A stretch of DNA of 54,500 nt from Oscillospiraceae bacterium (GCA_017438745.1 JAFRUS010000096.1:1-54500), one strand, 5' to 3'. Numbered from the stretch's first letter, positions 32,427 to 41,836 are shown. The notes: a model not told the origin generated them from the sequence alone. Numbers and translations: made by a program.

Positions 32427-32467
32427 AAAAAATATACCGCAGAACACGAAACTGTGCTCTGCGGTAT
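32427..32467 (-). terminator. Terminator after SDR gene
   Basis: ATACCGCAGAACAC and GTGCTCTGCGGTAT (32434-32447 with 32454-32467) pair over 14 positions with one mismatch. Reading leftward, ATTTTTTG follows. Confidence 0.88.
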
Positions 32468-32476
32468 GAGTGATCA

Positions 32477-33232
32477 TCAAAGTGGTGTTTTGTTTTTCTG
32501 TATCATGTAGACTATCTTCGACTTCATTTCAGCCGGAAGAAGAGATGAAGCTGCAATACTGAACTTCATTTTGGCTTCCGGTATGATCAGAAACTTTCCT
32601 TCAAGAGTTTTGTCTATAGCGTACTTGGCTACCATTTCCGAGGAGGCCGGGTTAAAGCTGTTTGACACGCCTATTCTCTTGTTAAATTCAGTCTGGACCG
32701 GTCCCGGACACAGAACGCTTATCTGAACACCGTTTCCGGACTCCTTTGCCTCACGGTAAAGTGACTGTGAAAGATTCAGTACGTACGCTTTGGATGCGTA
32801 GTAAGCTGCCATAAGAGGGCCCGGATAAAATGCTGCCGATGAAGATACATTCAGGATAGTACCACCGCCTTCACAGACGAATCTGCGGTAGAAAAGCTTT
32901 GTGAGAATGTGAAGTGCAGTTACATTGAGATTGATAAGTCCCAGTTCCTTTTCAAGAGATGTCTTGTCAAATGGTCCTACATCTCCTATGCCTGCATTGT
33001 TTATCAGGAGATCAACCCTGATGCTGCGGCATACATAGTAGATCCTTTTTGCATTCTCAGGATCAGAAAGATCTGCTGCTATCACCTTTACTTTAACGGG
33101 AAGAAGCTTTTTGAGTTTCAAAAGCTTGTTTCTGTTTCGTGCTACCAGAATAAGATCGTAGCCAAGTGTGCTGAGGTAAATAGCCATGTCACGGCCTATA
33201 CCAGTACTGGCACCGGTAATAAGTGCTGTCAT
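32477..33232 (-). CDS. SDR family NAD(P)-dependent oxidoreductase
   Basis: 251 residues. Rossmann fold with TGASTGIGRDMA (about 6-17) as the glycine motif, NNAGIGDVG, catalytic Ser in LNVSSSAAFYPGP, and YYASKAYVL giving the YxxxK pair. It resembles the classical SDR subfamily of DltE/YqjQ-type short-chain dehydrogenases. The substrate is unknown. AGGGAGA is upstream of the ATG. It stands alone between terminators, divergent from the HATPase gene. Confidence 0.9.
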   Translation of the reverse strand: MTALITGASTGIGRDMAIYLSTLGYDLILVARNRNKLLKLKKLLPVKVKVIAADLSDPENAKRIYYVCRSIRVDLLINNAGIGDVGPFDKTSLEKELGLINLNVTALHILTKLFYRRFVCEGGGTILNVSSSAAFYPGPLMAAYYASKAYVLNLSQSLYREAKESGNGVQISVLCPGPVQTEFNKRIGVSNSFNPASSEMVAKYAIDKTLEGKFLIIPEAKMKFSIAASSLLPAEMKSKIVYMIQKNKTPL

Positions 33233-33365
33233 ATCATCGCTCTCCCTTTGTCTTTTTTATTACTATAATTTAATTATATCAGATAATCAGTCCGGAAACA
33301 AGATTAAACGAAAACATTTTTAAGTACCGTATACAATTTTTTTGAATAAAATGCACAAAACGCAC

Positions 33366-33394
33366 TTTACAAATCTCTTGTATTATGGTATAAT
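33366..33394 (+). promoter_or_regulatory. Promoter of HATPase gene
   Basis: TTTACA (33366-33371), 17-bp spacer, TATAAT (33389-33394) preceded by TGG (extended -10). Confidence 0.75.
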
Positions 33395-33432
33395 ATATAT
33401 AGAAAATAATGCAGGGAGGGATCGTTAAAAGA

Positions 33433-33864
33433 ATGAATCCTGAAACCAAATTAACATACATTGTAACACCAAACGATTTTCTCAACGCAGGAGCTGTTTC
33501 GGAAGACATAAAAACAAAACTCTCTGAAATGAATGTCAGCAATGAGATCATAAGGAAGGCTACACTTGCTGTCTATGAAACGGAACTCAACATGATAATC
33601 CATGCTAACGGCGGCCTTATCGAAGCTGAGATCACGCCGGAAGTCCTTAAGGTGGAAGCTGCCGACAACGGTCCTGGTATCGCTGATCCGGAAATGGCCA
33701 TGAACGAAGGCTACACCACCGTTTCTCCCGACTCCGAGATCAGGGCACAGGGACACGGAACCGGTCAGGGCTTTTCCAAGATAAGAAAATGTACCGACAA
33801 CTTCGAGATAGAAACAGAGCTCGGATGCGGTACAACAGTACGTTTTGAAATTTTGCTCAGTTAA
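33433..33864 (+). CDS. HATPase (anti-sigma/serine-kinase-like) protein
   Basis: 143 residues from the ATG at 33433; GGAGGG is 13 bases upstream, a long spacing. An ATG at 33409 lies before that site and is unlikely. GHKL-type ATP-binding motifs: N box ETELNMIIHA, G1 ADNGPGIAD and G2 GHGTGQGFSKIRK. It is a stand-alone HATPase_c protein like SpoIIAB/RsbW, with no sensor domain. It may phosphorylate or bind a regulator. In other Clostridia such proteins lie near hydrogenase or DRTGG-domain genes, which are not present here. Confidence 0.8.
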   Translation: MNPETKLTYIVTPNDFLNAGAVSEDIKTKLSEMNVSNEIIRKATLAVYETELNMIIHANGGLIEAEITPEVLKVEAADNGPGIADPEMAMNEGYTTVSPDSEIRAQGHGTGQGFSKIRKCTDNFEIETELGCGTTVRFEILLS

Positions 33865-33892
33865 AATATATTCTCAAAAAAATTCAAAAAAA

Positions 33893-33928
33893 GAATCAGG
33901 CACATGAATTTCATGTGACCTGATTTTT
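33893..33928 (+). terminator. Terminator after HATPase gene
   Basis: AATCAGG...CCTGATT (33894-33900 with 33919-33925), with inner ACATGAA/TTCATGT pairing, then TTTTTCG. From about 33930 to 34004 there is no gene; a weak GGGGGTTCGCC hairpin remnant resembles the structured repeat family. Confidence 0.85.
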
Positions 33929-34004
33929 TTCGTTTAATCGTCATGACGGGAAGAGGAGTTTACGGGGGTTCGCCTCATGTCCCCTCGATGATCAGTACAG
34001 TGGA

Positions 34005-35210
34005 TCACTGCTTCTGCATACGTATGATAGCATCCTTCGGGAATACCTTGTCGCATGGTATCGAGAACTTCATCATTGCGTGGTTTGCACTCTCGACTGA
34101 CTCATTCTTTTCGTTGTAGATAACATCTGCTTTGATGATCTGCGGTTCCTTGCCCGGCGAGAATACTTCAAGCGTATCTCCTGCGAGGAACTTGTTACGC
34201 TGTGTAGCGTATAGTCTTCCGTCACGGCATTCATCAACGACTGCCACAACGTCATATTCTCTGATGTATCCGCCCGTTTCATAGTACTGGCTCTCCTTCG
34301 GATGGCCGAAGAAAAATCCCGTGCAGTACTTTCTGTGGCTTACCTTGAACACTTCGTCGTATACCCACTGAGGAACAGGCTCACCCTTCAGACAGCAGTC
34401 CACAGCCATTCTGTAAGCGTTTGTAACAACGGAAACGTAGTAGGCTGACTTTGCCCTTCCCTCGATCTTGAGACTGTATATACCGGCTTCACGGAGCTTG
34501 TCAATGTGTTCTATCATTGACATGTCCTTGGCGTTGAGAATGTATGTTCCCTGCTCGTCCTCAAAAACCGGATAGAACTCATTCGGTCTCTTTTCCTCCT
34601 GAAGATGATAGCCCCAGCGGCAAGGCTGAGCACATTCCCCCCTGTTGGCATCACGGTTTACAAGATAGCTTGAAAGCAGGCAGCGTCCTGAGAAGGAAAC
34701 GCACATAGCACCGTGAACGAAGCATTCTATTTCAAGATCCTTCGGAGTCTTTGCACGTATTTCAGCTATTTCATCCAGTGACAGCTCGCGGGCAAGAACT
34801 ACTCGTTTGCATCCCATATTGTAGAGCTCGTTTGCAGTCACGTAGTTTACTATACCGGTCTGTGTGGAAGCGTGTATCACCATGTCAGGTGCATATTTTT
34901 TTATAAGTGAGATTATTCCGAGATCAGCAGCGATAAGCGCATCCACTCCTGCTTCAACAGCTTCACGCACAAACTGTTCAAAAAGCGGTATCTCGTTGTT
35001 ACGCGGAAGAGTGTTGCAGGTCAAGAATACCTTTACGCCTTTTTCATGTGAAAGCTTTACGGCTTCCTTAAGCCCTTCAAAATCGAAATTGCCGGATGAA
35101 GCTCTCATGCCGAACTGCTTTCTTCCGAGATAAACGGCATCGGCGCCGTAGTTAAGTGCTGACAAAAGTCTTTCGCGGTCTCCTGCCGGTGCAAGTACCT
35201 CTAATTTCAA
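34005..35210 (-). CDS. U32 family peptidase-like protein, probable tRNA hydroxylation (TrhP-like)
   Basis: 401 residues. The start is TTG (35210), with GGAGGT 7 bases upstream. The N-terminal TIM-barrel-like region carries the U32 pattern LEVLAPAGDRERLLSALNYG, GADAVYLG and ASTQTGIVN. The U32 signature lies about residues 165-205 (EIECFVHGAMCVSFSGRCLL), with cysteines in CVSFSGRC and GECAQPC likely holding an Fe-S cluster. Relatives (E. coli YegQ, B. subtilis YrrN/YrrO) form 5-hydroxyuridine at tRNA position 34 and not all are true peptidases. It follows the mltG cluster after a terminator. Confidence 0.88.
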   Translation of the reverse strand: MKLEVLAPAGDRERLLSALNYGADAVYLGRKQFGMRASSGNFDFEGLKEAVKLSHEKGVKVFLTCNTLPRNNEIPLFEQFVREAVEAGVDALIAADLGIISLIKKYAPDMVIHASTQTGIVNYVTANELYNMGCKRVVLARELSLDEIAEIRAKTPKDLEIECFVHGAMCVSFSGRCLLSSYLVNRDANRGECAQPCRWGYHLQEEKRPNEFYPVFEDEQGTYILNAKDMSMIEHIDKLREAGIYSLKIEGRAKSAYYVSVVTNAYRMAVDCCLKGEPVPQWVYDEVFKVSHRKYCTGFFFGHPKESQYYETGGYIREYDVVAVVDECRDGRLYATQRNKFLAGDTLEVFSPGKEPQIIKADVIYNEKNESVESANHAMMKFSIPCDKVFPKDAIIRMQKQ

Positions 35211-35260
35211 ATTAAAAACCTCCGTTTATTCTGAGAACACACTGATATATCAGTTATTTC

Positions 35261-35297
35261 TTAAAAACACCGGACATGAAACATATCCGGTGCTTTT
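35261..35297 (-). terminator. Terminator after mltG cluster
   Basis: CACCGGA and TCCGGTG arms (35268-35274 with 35286-35292). Reading leftward, TTTTTAAG follows, between mltG and the U32 gene. Confidence 0.85.
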
Positions 35298-35318
35298 TCT
35301 TACTTATTTTCTTATCGG

Positions 35319-36632
35319 TCAGTCATCGTAATCAATATCATCAATATCGATTCCTGCCTTGATGAGGTTAGCTTCGTGCTCTTCATTTGTTCTAGCATAA
35401 TATGGTTCCTTAGTTTCAATGTTAGCACAGAAGTAATAGTAGTCTGTCTTGTTCGGCCAGAGAACTGCCTTTATTGCATCAAGACCAGGGCTGCATATCG
35501 GTCCAGGCGGGAGTCCGTTGGTCTGGTATGTATCATATGCTTTCAGCATTTTAGAAGTAACTGAATAGTCATCGAGGCTCTTGAGGTATCGGCTGTATTC
35601 AGTTGTCGGGTTTGATTCAAGAGCAGGGAAATGCTCATAGTCATTGAGACGGTTCATGAATACTGAGGCAACGTTCTTCATATCTTCAGTATTGGCAGCT
35701 TCAAGCTGTACGATAGATGCAAGTGTAACGACCTTGTCCATTGACATTCCGACTTCAGCAGCTCTTGCCTTCAGTTCATCGTCATACTTTGCTTCGAAGT
35801 TTTCGTAAATGGTTCTGAGAATGATCTCATAATCCTGTTCTTCAAGTACCTTTACATCACCGTCAGGTGCCTTGTAAAATTCATAGGTATCCGGGAAAAG
35901 ATATCCTTCAAGACGGTCAAAACGAAGATCGTTTGCAGTCGGCTGCGGGATGTTTGAGATAAACTCGTAGTCATCAAGACCAGCGTTGAAGTAGTAGATG
36001 AACTTGTCTGCTGCGCATACGCCTTCATCTTCAAGCATCTTGGCAACTGATCTTAAACGCATGCCTTCTCTGATGGTTATCGTTACAGTTTCCTTTTCGA
36101 TGTAATATGTGCTCTGAAGCTCTTCAAGGATGTCCTGATAACCCATGTTCGGACGCAGGTTGTGGTTGCCTGAAACGTATTCTATCGGTTCTTCATTTCG
36201 TTTTTCCTGAAGTTCAGCAAGGATCCTGAACATCTTGTCGACCTTGATGATAGGTTCCTTTCTGTTGGCTTCCTGATCAACTGTCATTATCCTGATAACG
36301 TCATCTGTAGTTGCGTTTTCAGGGATGTTTACTATGTATGTCGCAGCACTCTTGTCTATGCCGAGGAACTCTCTTGCAAGGAAGATAATACCCACAGATG
36401 AGAGTACTGAAACGCTGAGAATAGCGAAAATGAATACAAGGGCTACTGCTATTCGGTTTCCTTTTTTAGGTCTGATGTATCGGATCACCTTTGCAGGCCT
36501 TTTCTTTTTCGGAGGCGGTGCAGGTGCAAAAAGAGCCTTCATGAATCCTGAAAAAGTACCTTTAGACTTATTTCCGGACGAAGCAGGTCTTTTGTTTTTT
36601 TCCTGACCGTTTTCATCTTTCTGATTATCCAT
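35319..36632 (-). CDS. mltG: Endolytic murein transglycosylase MltG
   Basis: 437 residues. A cytosolic basic, Pro-rich N terminus (about 1-60), one transmembrane helix (IAVALVFIFAILSVSVLSSV, about 61-80), a LysM-like region and a YceG domain with catalytic Glu in ASIVQLEAANTEDMKNVASV. The closing block TNGLPPGPICSPGLDAIKAV is diagnostic. It cuts nascent peptidoglycan glycan strands. The N-terminal extension is longer than in E. coli, as is usual in Firmicutes. It overlaps the formyl-THF cyclo-ligase gene by 8 bp. Confidence 0.95.
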   Translation of the reverse strand: MDNQKDENGQEKNKRPASSGNKSKGTFSGFMKALFAPAPPPKKKRPAKVIRYIRPKKGNRIAVALVFIFAILSVSVLSSVGIIFLAREFLGIDKSAATYIVNIPENATTDDVIRIMTVDQEANRKEPIIKVDKMFRILAELQEKRNEEPIEYVSGNHNLRPNMGYQDILEELQSTYYIEKETVTITIREGMRLRSVAKMLEDEGVCAADKFIYYFNAGLDDYEFISNIPQPTANDLRFDRLEGYLFPDTYEFYKAPDGDVKVLEEQDYEIILRTIYENFEAKYDDELKARAAEVGMSMDKVVTLASIVQLEAANTEDMKNVASVFMNRLNDYEHFPALESNPTTEYSRYLKSLDDYSVTSKMLKAYDTYQTNGLPPGPICSPGLDAIKAVLWPNKTDYYYFCANIETKEPYYARTNEEHEANLIKAGIDIDDIDYDD

Positions 36633-37203
36633 TAATATTTATTATTCCTTTCTCTGTTATTATATAGTCAACGCTTATGTCATGAGGTTCGGAAGGAACC
36701 GTATCAAATATAAGCGGGCTGTAGCATATTCCTGCCGGAGTAACGTCCTTTTCACGACTCAAAAACCTGTCGTAATATCCTCCGCCGTAACCCGTGCGGT
36801 TTCCCTTAAGATCAAAGGCTGTTCCCGGAACGATGCACAGAGCACCGGTAAAATCACGTACCAGATATCTTTCATCATATTCCGGCTCCGGTATTCCCAT
36901 AGAAGACGGCTTAAGATCACTTAAGTCTTTTATCGTGAAAAAGTCCATCTGTCCCTGCTTTCTGCAGCGCGGAACAGCAACGGTTTTGCCTTCTCCCAGA
37001 AGATATTCAATAAGTTTTAAAGTATCTGTTTCATCTCGGTATGAAACATAGGTAAGGACAAGTTCTGCTTTTCCGATAAGTCCTGAAGCTTTAAGATTTT
37101 CAAAGATCTTAAGGTCGGCTGCTTTCTTTTCCTCCGCAGAGGGAAAAAGCTCAGAACGCATTTTTAGCGCCTGTTTTCTGAAAAGCAGTTTATCAGTCAT
37201 CAT
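36625..37203 (-). CDS. 5-formyltetrahydrofolate cyclo-ligase
   Basis: 192 residues. It converts 5-formyl-THF plus ATP to 5,10-methenyl-THF. The N-terminal FRKQALKMRSELFPSAEEKK helix is the family's KxxxRxxxR region. GIPEPEYDERYL, VPGTAFDLKGNRTGYGGGYY and DRFL form the active-site block. ATGA overlap with the DJ-1 gene upstream and an 8-bp overlap with mltG downstream show one operon. Cytosolic. Confidence 0.95.
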   Translation of the reverse strand: MMTDKLLFRKQALKMRSELFPSAEEKKAADLKIFENLKASGLIGKAELVLTYVSYRDETDTLKLIEYLLGEGKTVAVPRCRKQGQMDFFTIKDLSDLKPSSMGIPEPEYDERYLVRDFTGALCIVPGTAFDLKGNRTGYGGGYYDRFLSREKDVTPAGICYSPLIFDTVPSEPHDISVDYIITEKGIINING

Positions 37204-37748
37204 CGGCTCGTGTAAAGAAGTGATGAAGCAAGAGCTTCGCTGATCTCTCTTGATTTTAAGATCTCAACTATCTTGAGTGAGAAGTCGATAGCTGTGCCAG
37301 GACCTCTTGATGTAAGGAAGTTGCCTGAAAGACATACTGTACCGTAGGCTATCTCAGCACCTTCGAGCTGGCTTTCAAATCCGGCATAGCAGAGAGCCTT
37401 ATGTCCCTTGAGAAGTCCTCTGTGTCCGAGAATGGACGGAGCTGCGCAGATAGCAGCTACATATTTATTATTTGTCACGCAGAAGTCGATTGCCTTCTGA
37501 ACTGTTTCAGAAGCTTCGAGATTCTTTGTTCCCGGCATGCCGCCCGGAAGTACGATCATTTCAGTTTCAGCGTCCGGAGCAAATTCTGTATCCTTTACAT
37601 CGGCCTGAACAAGTATACCGTGTGAACCGCGGATAGCTTCCCTGCCGATACCGACTGTCTTGACATCGATACCGCTTCTTCTGCAAAGATCAACTACTGT
37701 AAGGGCTTCGATCTCCTCAAAGCCGTCAGCAAGAAAAACATATACCAT
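37200..37748 (-). CDS. DJ-1/PfpI family protein
   Basis: 182 residues. The frame opens at 37766, but GGAGG (37756-37760) is 7 bases before ATG 37748 (MVYVFLADGFEE), the usual DJ-1 start. A Glu in ADGFEEIEA and nucleophilic Cys in AAICAAPSILG form the DJ-1 site; a His or partner follows in GHRGLLKGHKALCY. DJ-1-like proteins have been proposed as deglycases or chaperones; the role is not settled. It lies in the thyX, DJ-1, cyclo-ligase, mltG operon. Confidence 0.92.
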   Translation of the reverse strand: MVYVFLADGFEEIEALTVVDLCRRSGIDVKTVGIGREAIRGSHGILVQADVKDTEFAPDAETEMIVLPGGMPGTKNLEASETVQKAIDFCVTNNKYVAAICAAPSILGHRGLLKGHKALCYAGFESQLEGAEIAYGTVCLSGNFLTSRGPGTAIDFSLKIVEILKSREISEALASSLLYTSR

Positions 37749-37765
37749 AGTGTTTCCTCCGTTCA

Positions 37766-38530
37766 TTAAAGGTTTCTATAGAATTCCTTCATTTCATTTA
37801 TTTTTCCGCATGTCATTTTGCCTTCAGGACATTTGCCTGCAAGACATGAAGGTCCTGCGTTCTTAAACACATTCGGTGCCACTTCACGGCAGAGCTTCAG
37901 CATTTCATCGGCAACGGCCTTTATCTCCCACTGAGCTCTGGAGCAGCAGCGGTGTCTGAAGAAATTGAAAAGGCTTCTGACATTCATTGTAACGACTATC
38001 TTGGTTTCGCAGGCATTCGGAAGCACGAATCTTGCATCTTCATTGGCCTTCTTAACAGCCTTTGATCTTGCTTCCTTTTCCTCCATTCCCTGCTCCATGA
38101 AAGTCTTTGTATGCTTTTCGGTAAGGATGGATGCTATTTTGCTGTAACTTTCGGTAAGAGCTGCCATTGATCTGTCAAACTCGGCTTTTGCTTCCGCATC
38201 TGCAGCGATCTCAGGCGGAGTGATAAACTCAAATCCGTCTTCATTTACGTAACGCTGGCTTTTCTGCGAATATGATGCGATCCTGTGCCTTACGAGCTGA
38301 TGTGAACAGGCTCTTGATATACCCTCGATACCGAACGTAAAGCTGACATGCTCCATAACGCTCTCGTGACCGATACTTGCAAGCATTGTAACAAAACTCT
38401 CTATCTTTTCAGGAGTAAGGTCATCACTGATCGTATCTATGTCACACGGAGAATAGCAGAGCTTTGCAGCAGTAGCGATCGTCTTTTCCGGATCAGGAGT
38501 ATGCGTTATAAGTGTTACTTTCAAAAACAT
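37766..38530 (-). CDS. thyX: Flavin-dependent thymidylate synthase ThyX
   Basis: 254 residues. It makes dTMP from dUMP using methylene-THF, FAD and NADPH. The ThyX motif RHRIASYSQKSQR (RHRxxSxxxxSxR) lies at about 81-93, preceded by SVMEHVSFTFGIEGISRACS. TMNVRSLFNFFRHRCCSRAQ is the second conserved block. GGAGATGA lies upstream of the ATG. A folate-linked neighbour (formyl-THF cyclo-ligase) is two genes downstream. The C-terminal KCPEGKMTCGK segment has two cysteines of unclear role. Confidence 0.96.
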   Translation of the reverse strand: MFLKVTLITHTPDPEKTIATAAKLCYSPCDIDTISDDLTPEKIESFVTMLASIGHESVMEHVSFTFGIEGISRACSHQLVRHRIASYSQKSQRYVNEDGFEFITPPEIAADAEAKAEFDRSMAALTESYSKIASILTEKHTKTFMEQGMEEKEARSKAVKKANEDARFVLPNACETKIVVTMNVRSLFNFFRHRCCSRAQWEIKAVADEMLKLCREVAPNVFKNAGPSCLAGKCPEGKMTCGKINEMKEFYRNL

Positions 38531-38616
38531 TCATCTCCAATACAATATTCCTTTTAATTTTATCATTTTATACTATAAAAGTCAATAGAGTTTACGGTGA
38601 GTTGCGGTCTGCGGAC

Positions 38617-38646
38617 GAAAAAAGGCTGCGGATTTTCGCCGCAGCC
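38617..38646 (-). terminator. Terminator after K+ channel gene
   Basis: GGCTGCGG/CCGCAGCC (38624-38631 with 38639-38646), followed leftward by TTTTTTCG. Confidence 0.88.
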
Positions 38647-38650
38647 CACT

Positions 38651-39598
38651 CTATTTGACTATTTTTTTCGAACCGGCAACCAGAACGTCGCCTTTCTGGA
38701 TCTTTATGCTTTCCGAAGCCACAACGGTAAGTTCACCGCGAAGAATTACGTAAATGTGCAGGTCGAAGTCTGCGCTTGCCTGCCCCACTGTAATGCCGCT
38801 GAGTCCGTTTTCCTCATCAGCTATTATCTCACCTATCTCCTTGATATCCGTAAAACTGATATCGGAGTACTGCTTCTTGGTGTACTGTTCAACGAATCCG
38901 GCACTTATGATACCGGTCGGAACTGCCACTGCTCCTACGCCGAGAAATGCAATGAATATGGCCATTATCTTTCCGACGGTCGTAATCGGATAAATATCTC
39001 CGTAACCAACGGTAAGAAGTGTTGAAACGCTCCACCATATGCCGGAAAATCCGTTTCTGAATACATCCGGCTGTGCTTCATGCTCTGCATTGTACATTCC
39101 GAGGGAAGACGCGAGCATGAGGATGAGAATTATGAATATCGAAGACAATATCTGATTTTTCTTTTCAAGTATTACCGTGGTGATGACATTGAAGGAATCG
39201 TACTGTGAATTGATCCTGAAGAGTCTGAAAATTCTTACCACCCTCAGCATTCGGAATACAATGAATCCCGAAAGGAAGAAGAACGGAAGGATGGTCATAA
39301 GGTCAATGACTCCGTCAAAAGACGTGAGAAATTTTAGCCTCGCCTTTCCCGGCGGATACTCCGGATAAAGCAGATCTGCCGTCCAGAGTCTCAGCATATA
39401 TTCGACAATGAAAACCATGACCGTGAATGCTTCCAGAGCTGAAAGTACACCTTTGAAACGTTCGAGTTCGGAATATGTATAAAGGAAAGCGATTGTGATG
39501 TTCGCAAAAATACATGTGACAATGAAAAAATCAAACAGTCTGCTCGGCAGATCCTCCTTGCTGCCAATCTGAATTATACGAAAAATCCGTTTTTTCAT
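38651..39598 (-). CDS. Voltage-gated-type potassium channel
   Basis: 315 residues. Six transmembrane helices; S4-like RMLRVVRIFRLFRINSQYDSF (about 120-140) carries regularly spaced arginines. The pore loop has the K+ filter TVGYGD in STLLTVGYGDIYPI, followed by S6 (GKIMAIFIAFLGVGAVAVPTG). The C-terminal 80 residues end in a small beta-rich segment (DLHIYVILRGELTVVASES) that may be a cut-down regulatory domain. AGGAGG stands 4 bases before the ATG at 39598. The first 68 bases overlap, out of frame, the 3' end of the upstream membrane-protein gene. Confidence 0.93.
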   Translation of the reverse strand: MKKRIFRIIQIGSKEDLPSRLFDFFIVTCIFANITIAFLYTYSELERFKGVLSALEAFTVMVFIVEYMLRLWTADLLYPEYPPGKARLKFLTSFDGVIDLMTILPFFFLSGFIVFRMLRVVRIFRLFRINSQYDSFNVITTVILEKKNQILSSIFIILILMLASSLGMYNAEHEAQPDVFRNGFSGIWWSVSTLLTVGYGDIYPITTVGKIMAIFIAFLGVGAVAVPTGIISAGFVEQYTKKQYSDISFTDIKEIGEIIADEENGLSGITVGQASADFDLHIYVILRGELTVVASESIKIQKGDVLVAGSKKIVK

Positions 39599-41084
39599 CT
39601 TTCCTCCTGCGAATTGTGAAAAGCGTTAAAACAACGTTTATCGCCATAATTATCAGTGAATATACTACCAGCATAAGATCGCCTTCAAGCAGATAAAGCG
39701 GAACAATGATCAGCGAACCGACAAGTGTGGAAACTACAGCTGTAAGTGCTGTTCTGTTTACTATCTTTCGTTCCGGATCCTGCGGTTTCTCATCGATTTC
39801 TGAAGTGATATCCTTTATAAATTCATCTGACTTTGCATGATTCTTATTTATAACAAGGATAATGCAGTTAAGCCATACTGAGCCGATAATAACACTTATC
39901 AGGAAATTAACAGAGCCGAACATACTGTCTCGTCCGGTATGATATACGAAAAGATCTGCTGCATAGTACAAAGGTATTCCTGCCTTGACGAAGACATCTC
40001 TGGTCTTGTCAGGATCTTCAGACATCTTTTTTCTGTTCCATCCGATAACATTCATATTGTTATTTTCAATGGCAATACCATTTTCGGCAAAAGCTTTCCT
40101 TGCTTTCAGGTAACTGTGCTCATCTCTGGCATCCAGAATAATCTCCAGCATAACCTGATCGGTTATTATCTCTTCATCTTTCTGATTTTCTGAATCACCA
40201 GTAACATCTTCATAAGTCATCCTGCCAAGTTCCTCACCACCGGCAAGAATATATGAAGAGCCAAATGCTCCTGTTTCCATAAGAGTTTTCTGAGTATGTC
40301 TTACGCCATTTATATCAGCATATGTAGCAACTGAAAAATCATGTTCAAGTTCAAAACAAAGTCCGCGTGCCATACCAACGATATACTGTCCGCCAACGAG
40401 TGTAATGATGGCCACTGCTGTTACCAGAGCGACCGGTCTCGAAATCATATGCTTACGTTTCTTAAGAGGCACTATACCGGAAGAACTCTTCTGTCTGTAA
40501 AACGCTCTTAAAGAGCAGCCGAAAATGCAGATGATACCTGACAGCATCGTAAAAATAAAAGGTGCATAGCCGATAACCGGCGGGGCAAATGAAATTCCCG
40601 ATTCATAGATCACGTTAAATTCATGTTTGCATAAAACAAGAGAAGGCATTACGCCGGCAAACATTACAATGCAGAAGTAAAACAGAAACTCACCTGCAGG
40701 AACAAAAACAGCATCCCTGTCGTGTTTTTCCGTTATCTTCAGCGCTTTGATGAAAGCTGATCTTTTTTTACTGTAAACTTCAAATGCGCTGAAGGTAACA
40801 TAATAAGTCCAGATCATGAATACCACCGGAAACAGCATTATAGCCCATCCGAAAAGATTATCCGGAAAACTGTCATTCAGCATGTCACTGAATGTTCTTC
40901 CATATCCGCTTTTATCGACCCATGTAAACATACCGTCACTGGCATACTGCAGACTGAATAATACGACTGACATACTGAAAAATGCTGACAGTACCGTTAC
41001 AAGCAGTCTTGCAACTTCTTTCATATCGAAAAAAATATACCTGAACGCAAACTCAGGACTCTGGTTTTCTTTGTATCTTTTCAT
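39531..41084 (-). CDS. Polytopic membrane protein of unknown function
   Basis: 517 residues, about eight predicted transmembrane helices in three groups: about 25-50, 85-110, 140-200, then 230-250, 395-415 and 455-490. An extracytoplasmic-looking region of about 140 residues (260-390) separates the last groups (contains FELEHDFSVATYADINGVRH). It is not a recognised transporter family. GGAG lies 9 bases upstream of the ATG. Its 3' end overlaps the K+ channel start by 68 bp, so the two are probably translated from one message. Confidence 0.7.
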   Translation of the reverse strand: MKRYKENQSPEFAFRYIFFDMKEVARLLVTVLSAFFSMSVVLFSLQYASDGMFTWVDKSGYGRTFSDMLNDSFPDNLFGWAIMLFPVVFMIWTYYVTFSAFEVYSKKRSAFIKALKITEKHDRDAVFVPAGEFLFYFCIVMFAGVMPSLVLCKHEFNVIYESGISFAPPVIGYAPFIFTMLSGIICIFGCSLRAFYRQKSSSGIVPLKKRKHMISRPVALVTAVAIITLVGGQYIVGMARGLCFELEHDFSVATYADINGVRHTQKTLMETGAFGSSYILAGGEELGRMTYEDVTGDSENQKDEEIITDQVMLEIILDARDEHSYLKARKAFAENGIAIENNNMNVIGWNRKKMSEDPDKTRDVFVKAGIPLYYAADLFVYHTGRDSMFGSVNFLISVIIGSVWLNCIILVINKNHAKSDEFIKDITSEIDEKPQDPERKIVNRTALTAVVSTLVGSLIIVPLYLLEGDLMLVVYSLIIMAINVVLTLFTIRRRKDEKTDFSYNSDWQQGGSAEQTV

Positions 41085-41317
41085 TGCCCATTACTCCCTT
41101 CCCACCTAATGCACGGAAACACCGGTGTATTTACCGGAGGCTCCATTTTTTGTCGTCTTTGCTTTGTTTACAGTGAGCATGAAAATCTTCCGCTGTTCAC
41201 TGTATTTGTTCACTATAATTATAACATTTCGGAGGGATTATTACAACAATAATTACAAGAATCCACAGAGAAAACTGTGTAAAATTTATATACCCTAAAA
41301 CCGTCAAAAAAGCATTT

Positions 41318-41809
41318 TTATGACCTACTTAAACGTTTTAGTACAAACATGGCACAGAAGCCGGTAAAGAGACCGGCGATTATGCCTGATACGATAAGGA
41401 ACGGATAGTAGAAAAACACCGCTGATGAACGCATGATAAGGCAGGCTGCAAGTATCTGGCCGGTGTTGTGGAAGACTGCTCCGGCGGCACTTGCAAGATA
41501 AAGATTCTTTTCGGGAATGATCTTCCGCATAAATATCATTCCGACAAGGCAGAAAACTGCTCCTGCCGTGCTGTACATAAGCGTGGAAAGATTACCGGCA
41601 AACACCGCTCCGAGAATGAGTCTGACTGCAAGTATCATGGCTGCCTCGGATGGCTTGAAGCGGTACACTGCATATACCGTGATTATATTGGCAAGTCCGA
41701 GCTTCATTCCCGGTATGGGTGCGAGGGTCGGTATTCGTGATTCTACTATAAAAATAATAAGCGCCACTGCCGCAAGCATGGACATCTCTGCAAGTTTTTT
41801 TGTTTTCAA
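41318..41809 (-). CDS. Gx transporter family membrane protein
   Basis: 163 residues, TTG start with AAGGAG 8 bases upstream. Five to six membrane helices. The pattern RIPTLAPIPGMKLGLANIIT and GAVFHNTGQILAA matches the family once annotated as heptaprenyl diphosphate synthase component I and now as Gx (ECF S-component-like) transporters. The substrate is unknown. The 233-bp gap to its left (41085-41317) shows only a weak CCGGTG-type hairpin near 41120. The gap to its right carries a worn structured repeat. Confidence 0.82.
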   Translation of the reverse strand: MKTKKLAEMSMLAAVALIIFIVESRIPTLAPIPGMKLGLANIITVYAVYRFKPSEAAMILAVRLILGAVFAGNLSTLMYSTAGAVFCLVGMIFMRKIIPEKNLYLASAAGAVFHNTGQILAACLIMRSSAVFFYYPFLIVSGIIAGLFTGFCAMFVLKRLSRS

Positions 41810-41836
41810 TACGGTTTCTCCTTGTTTTCACGCCGC

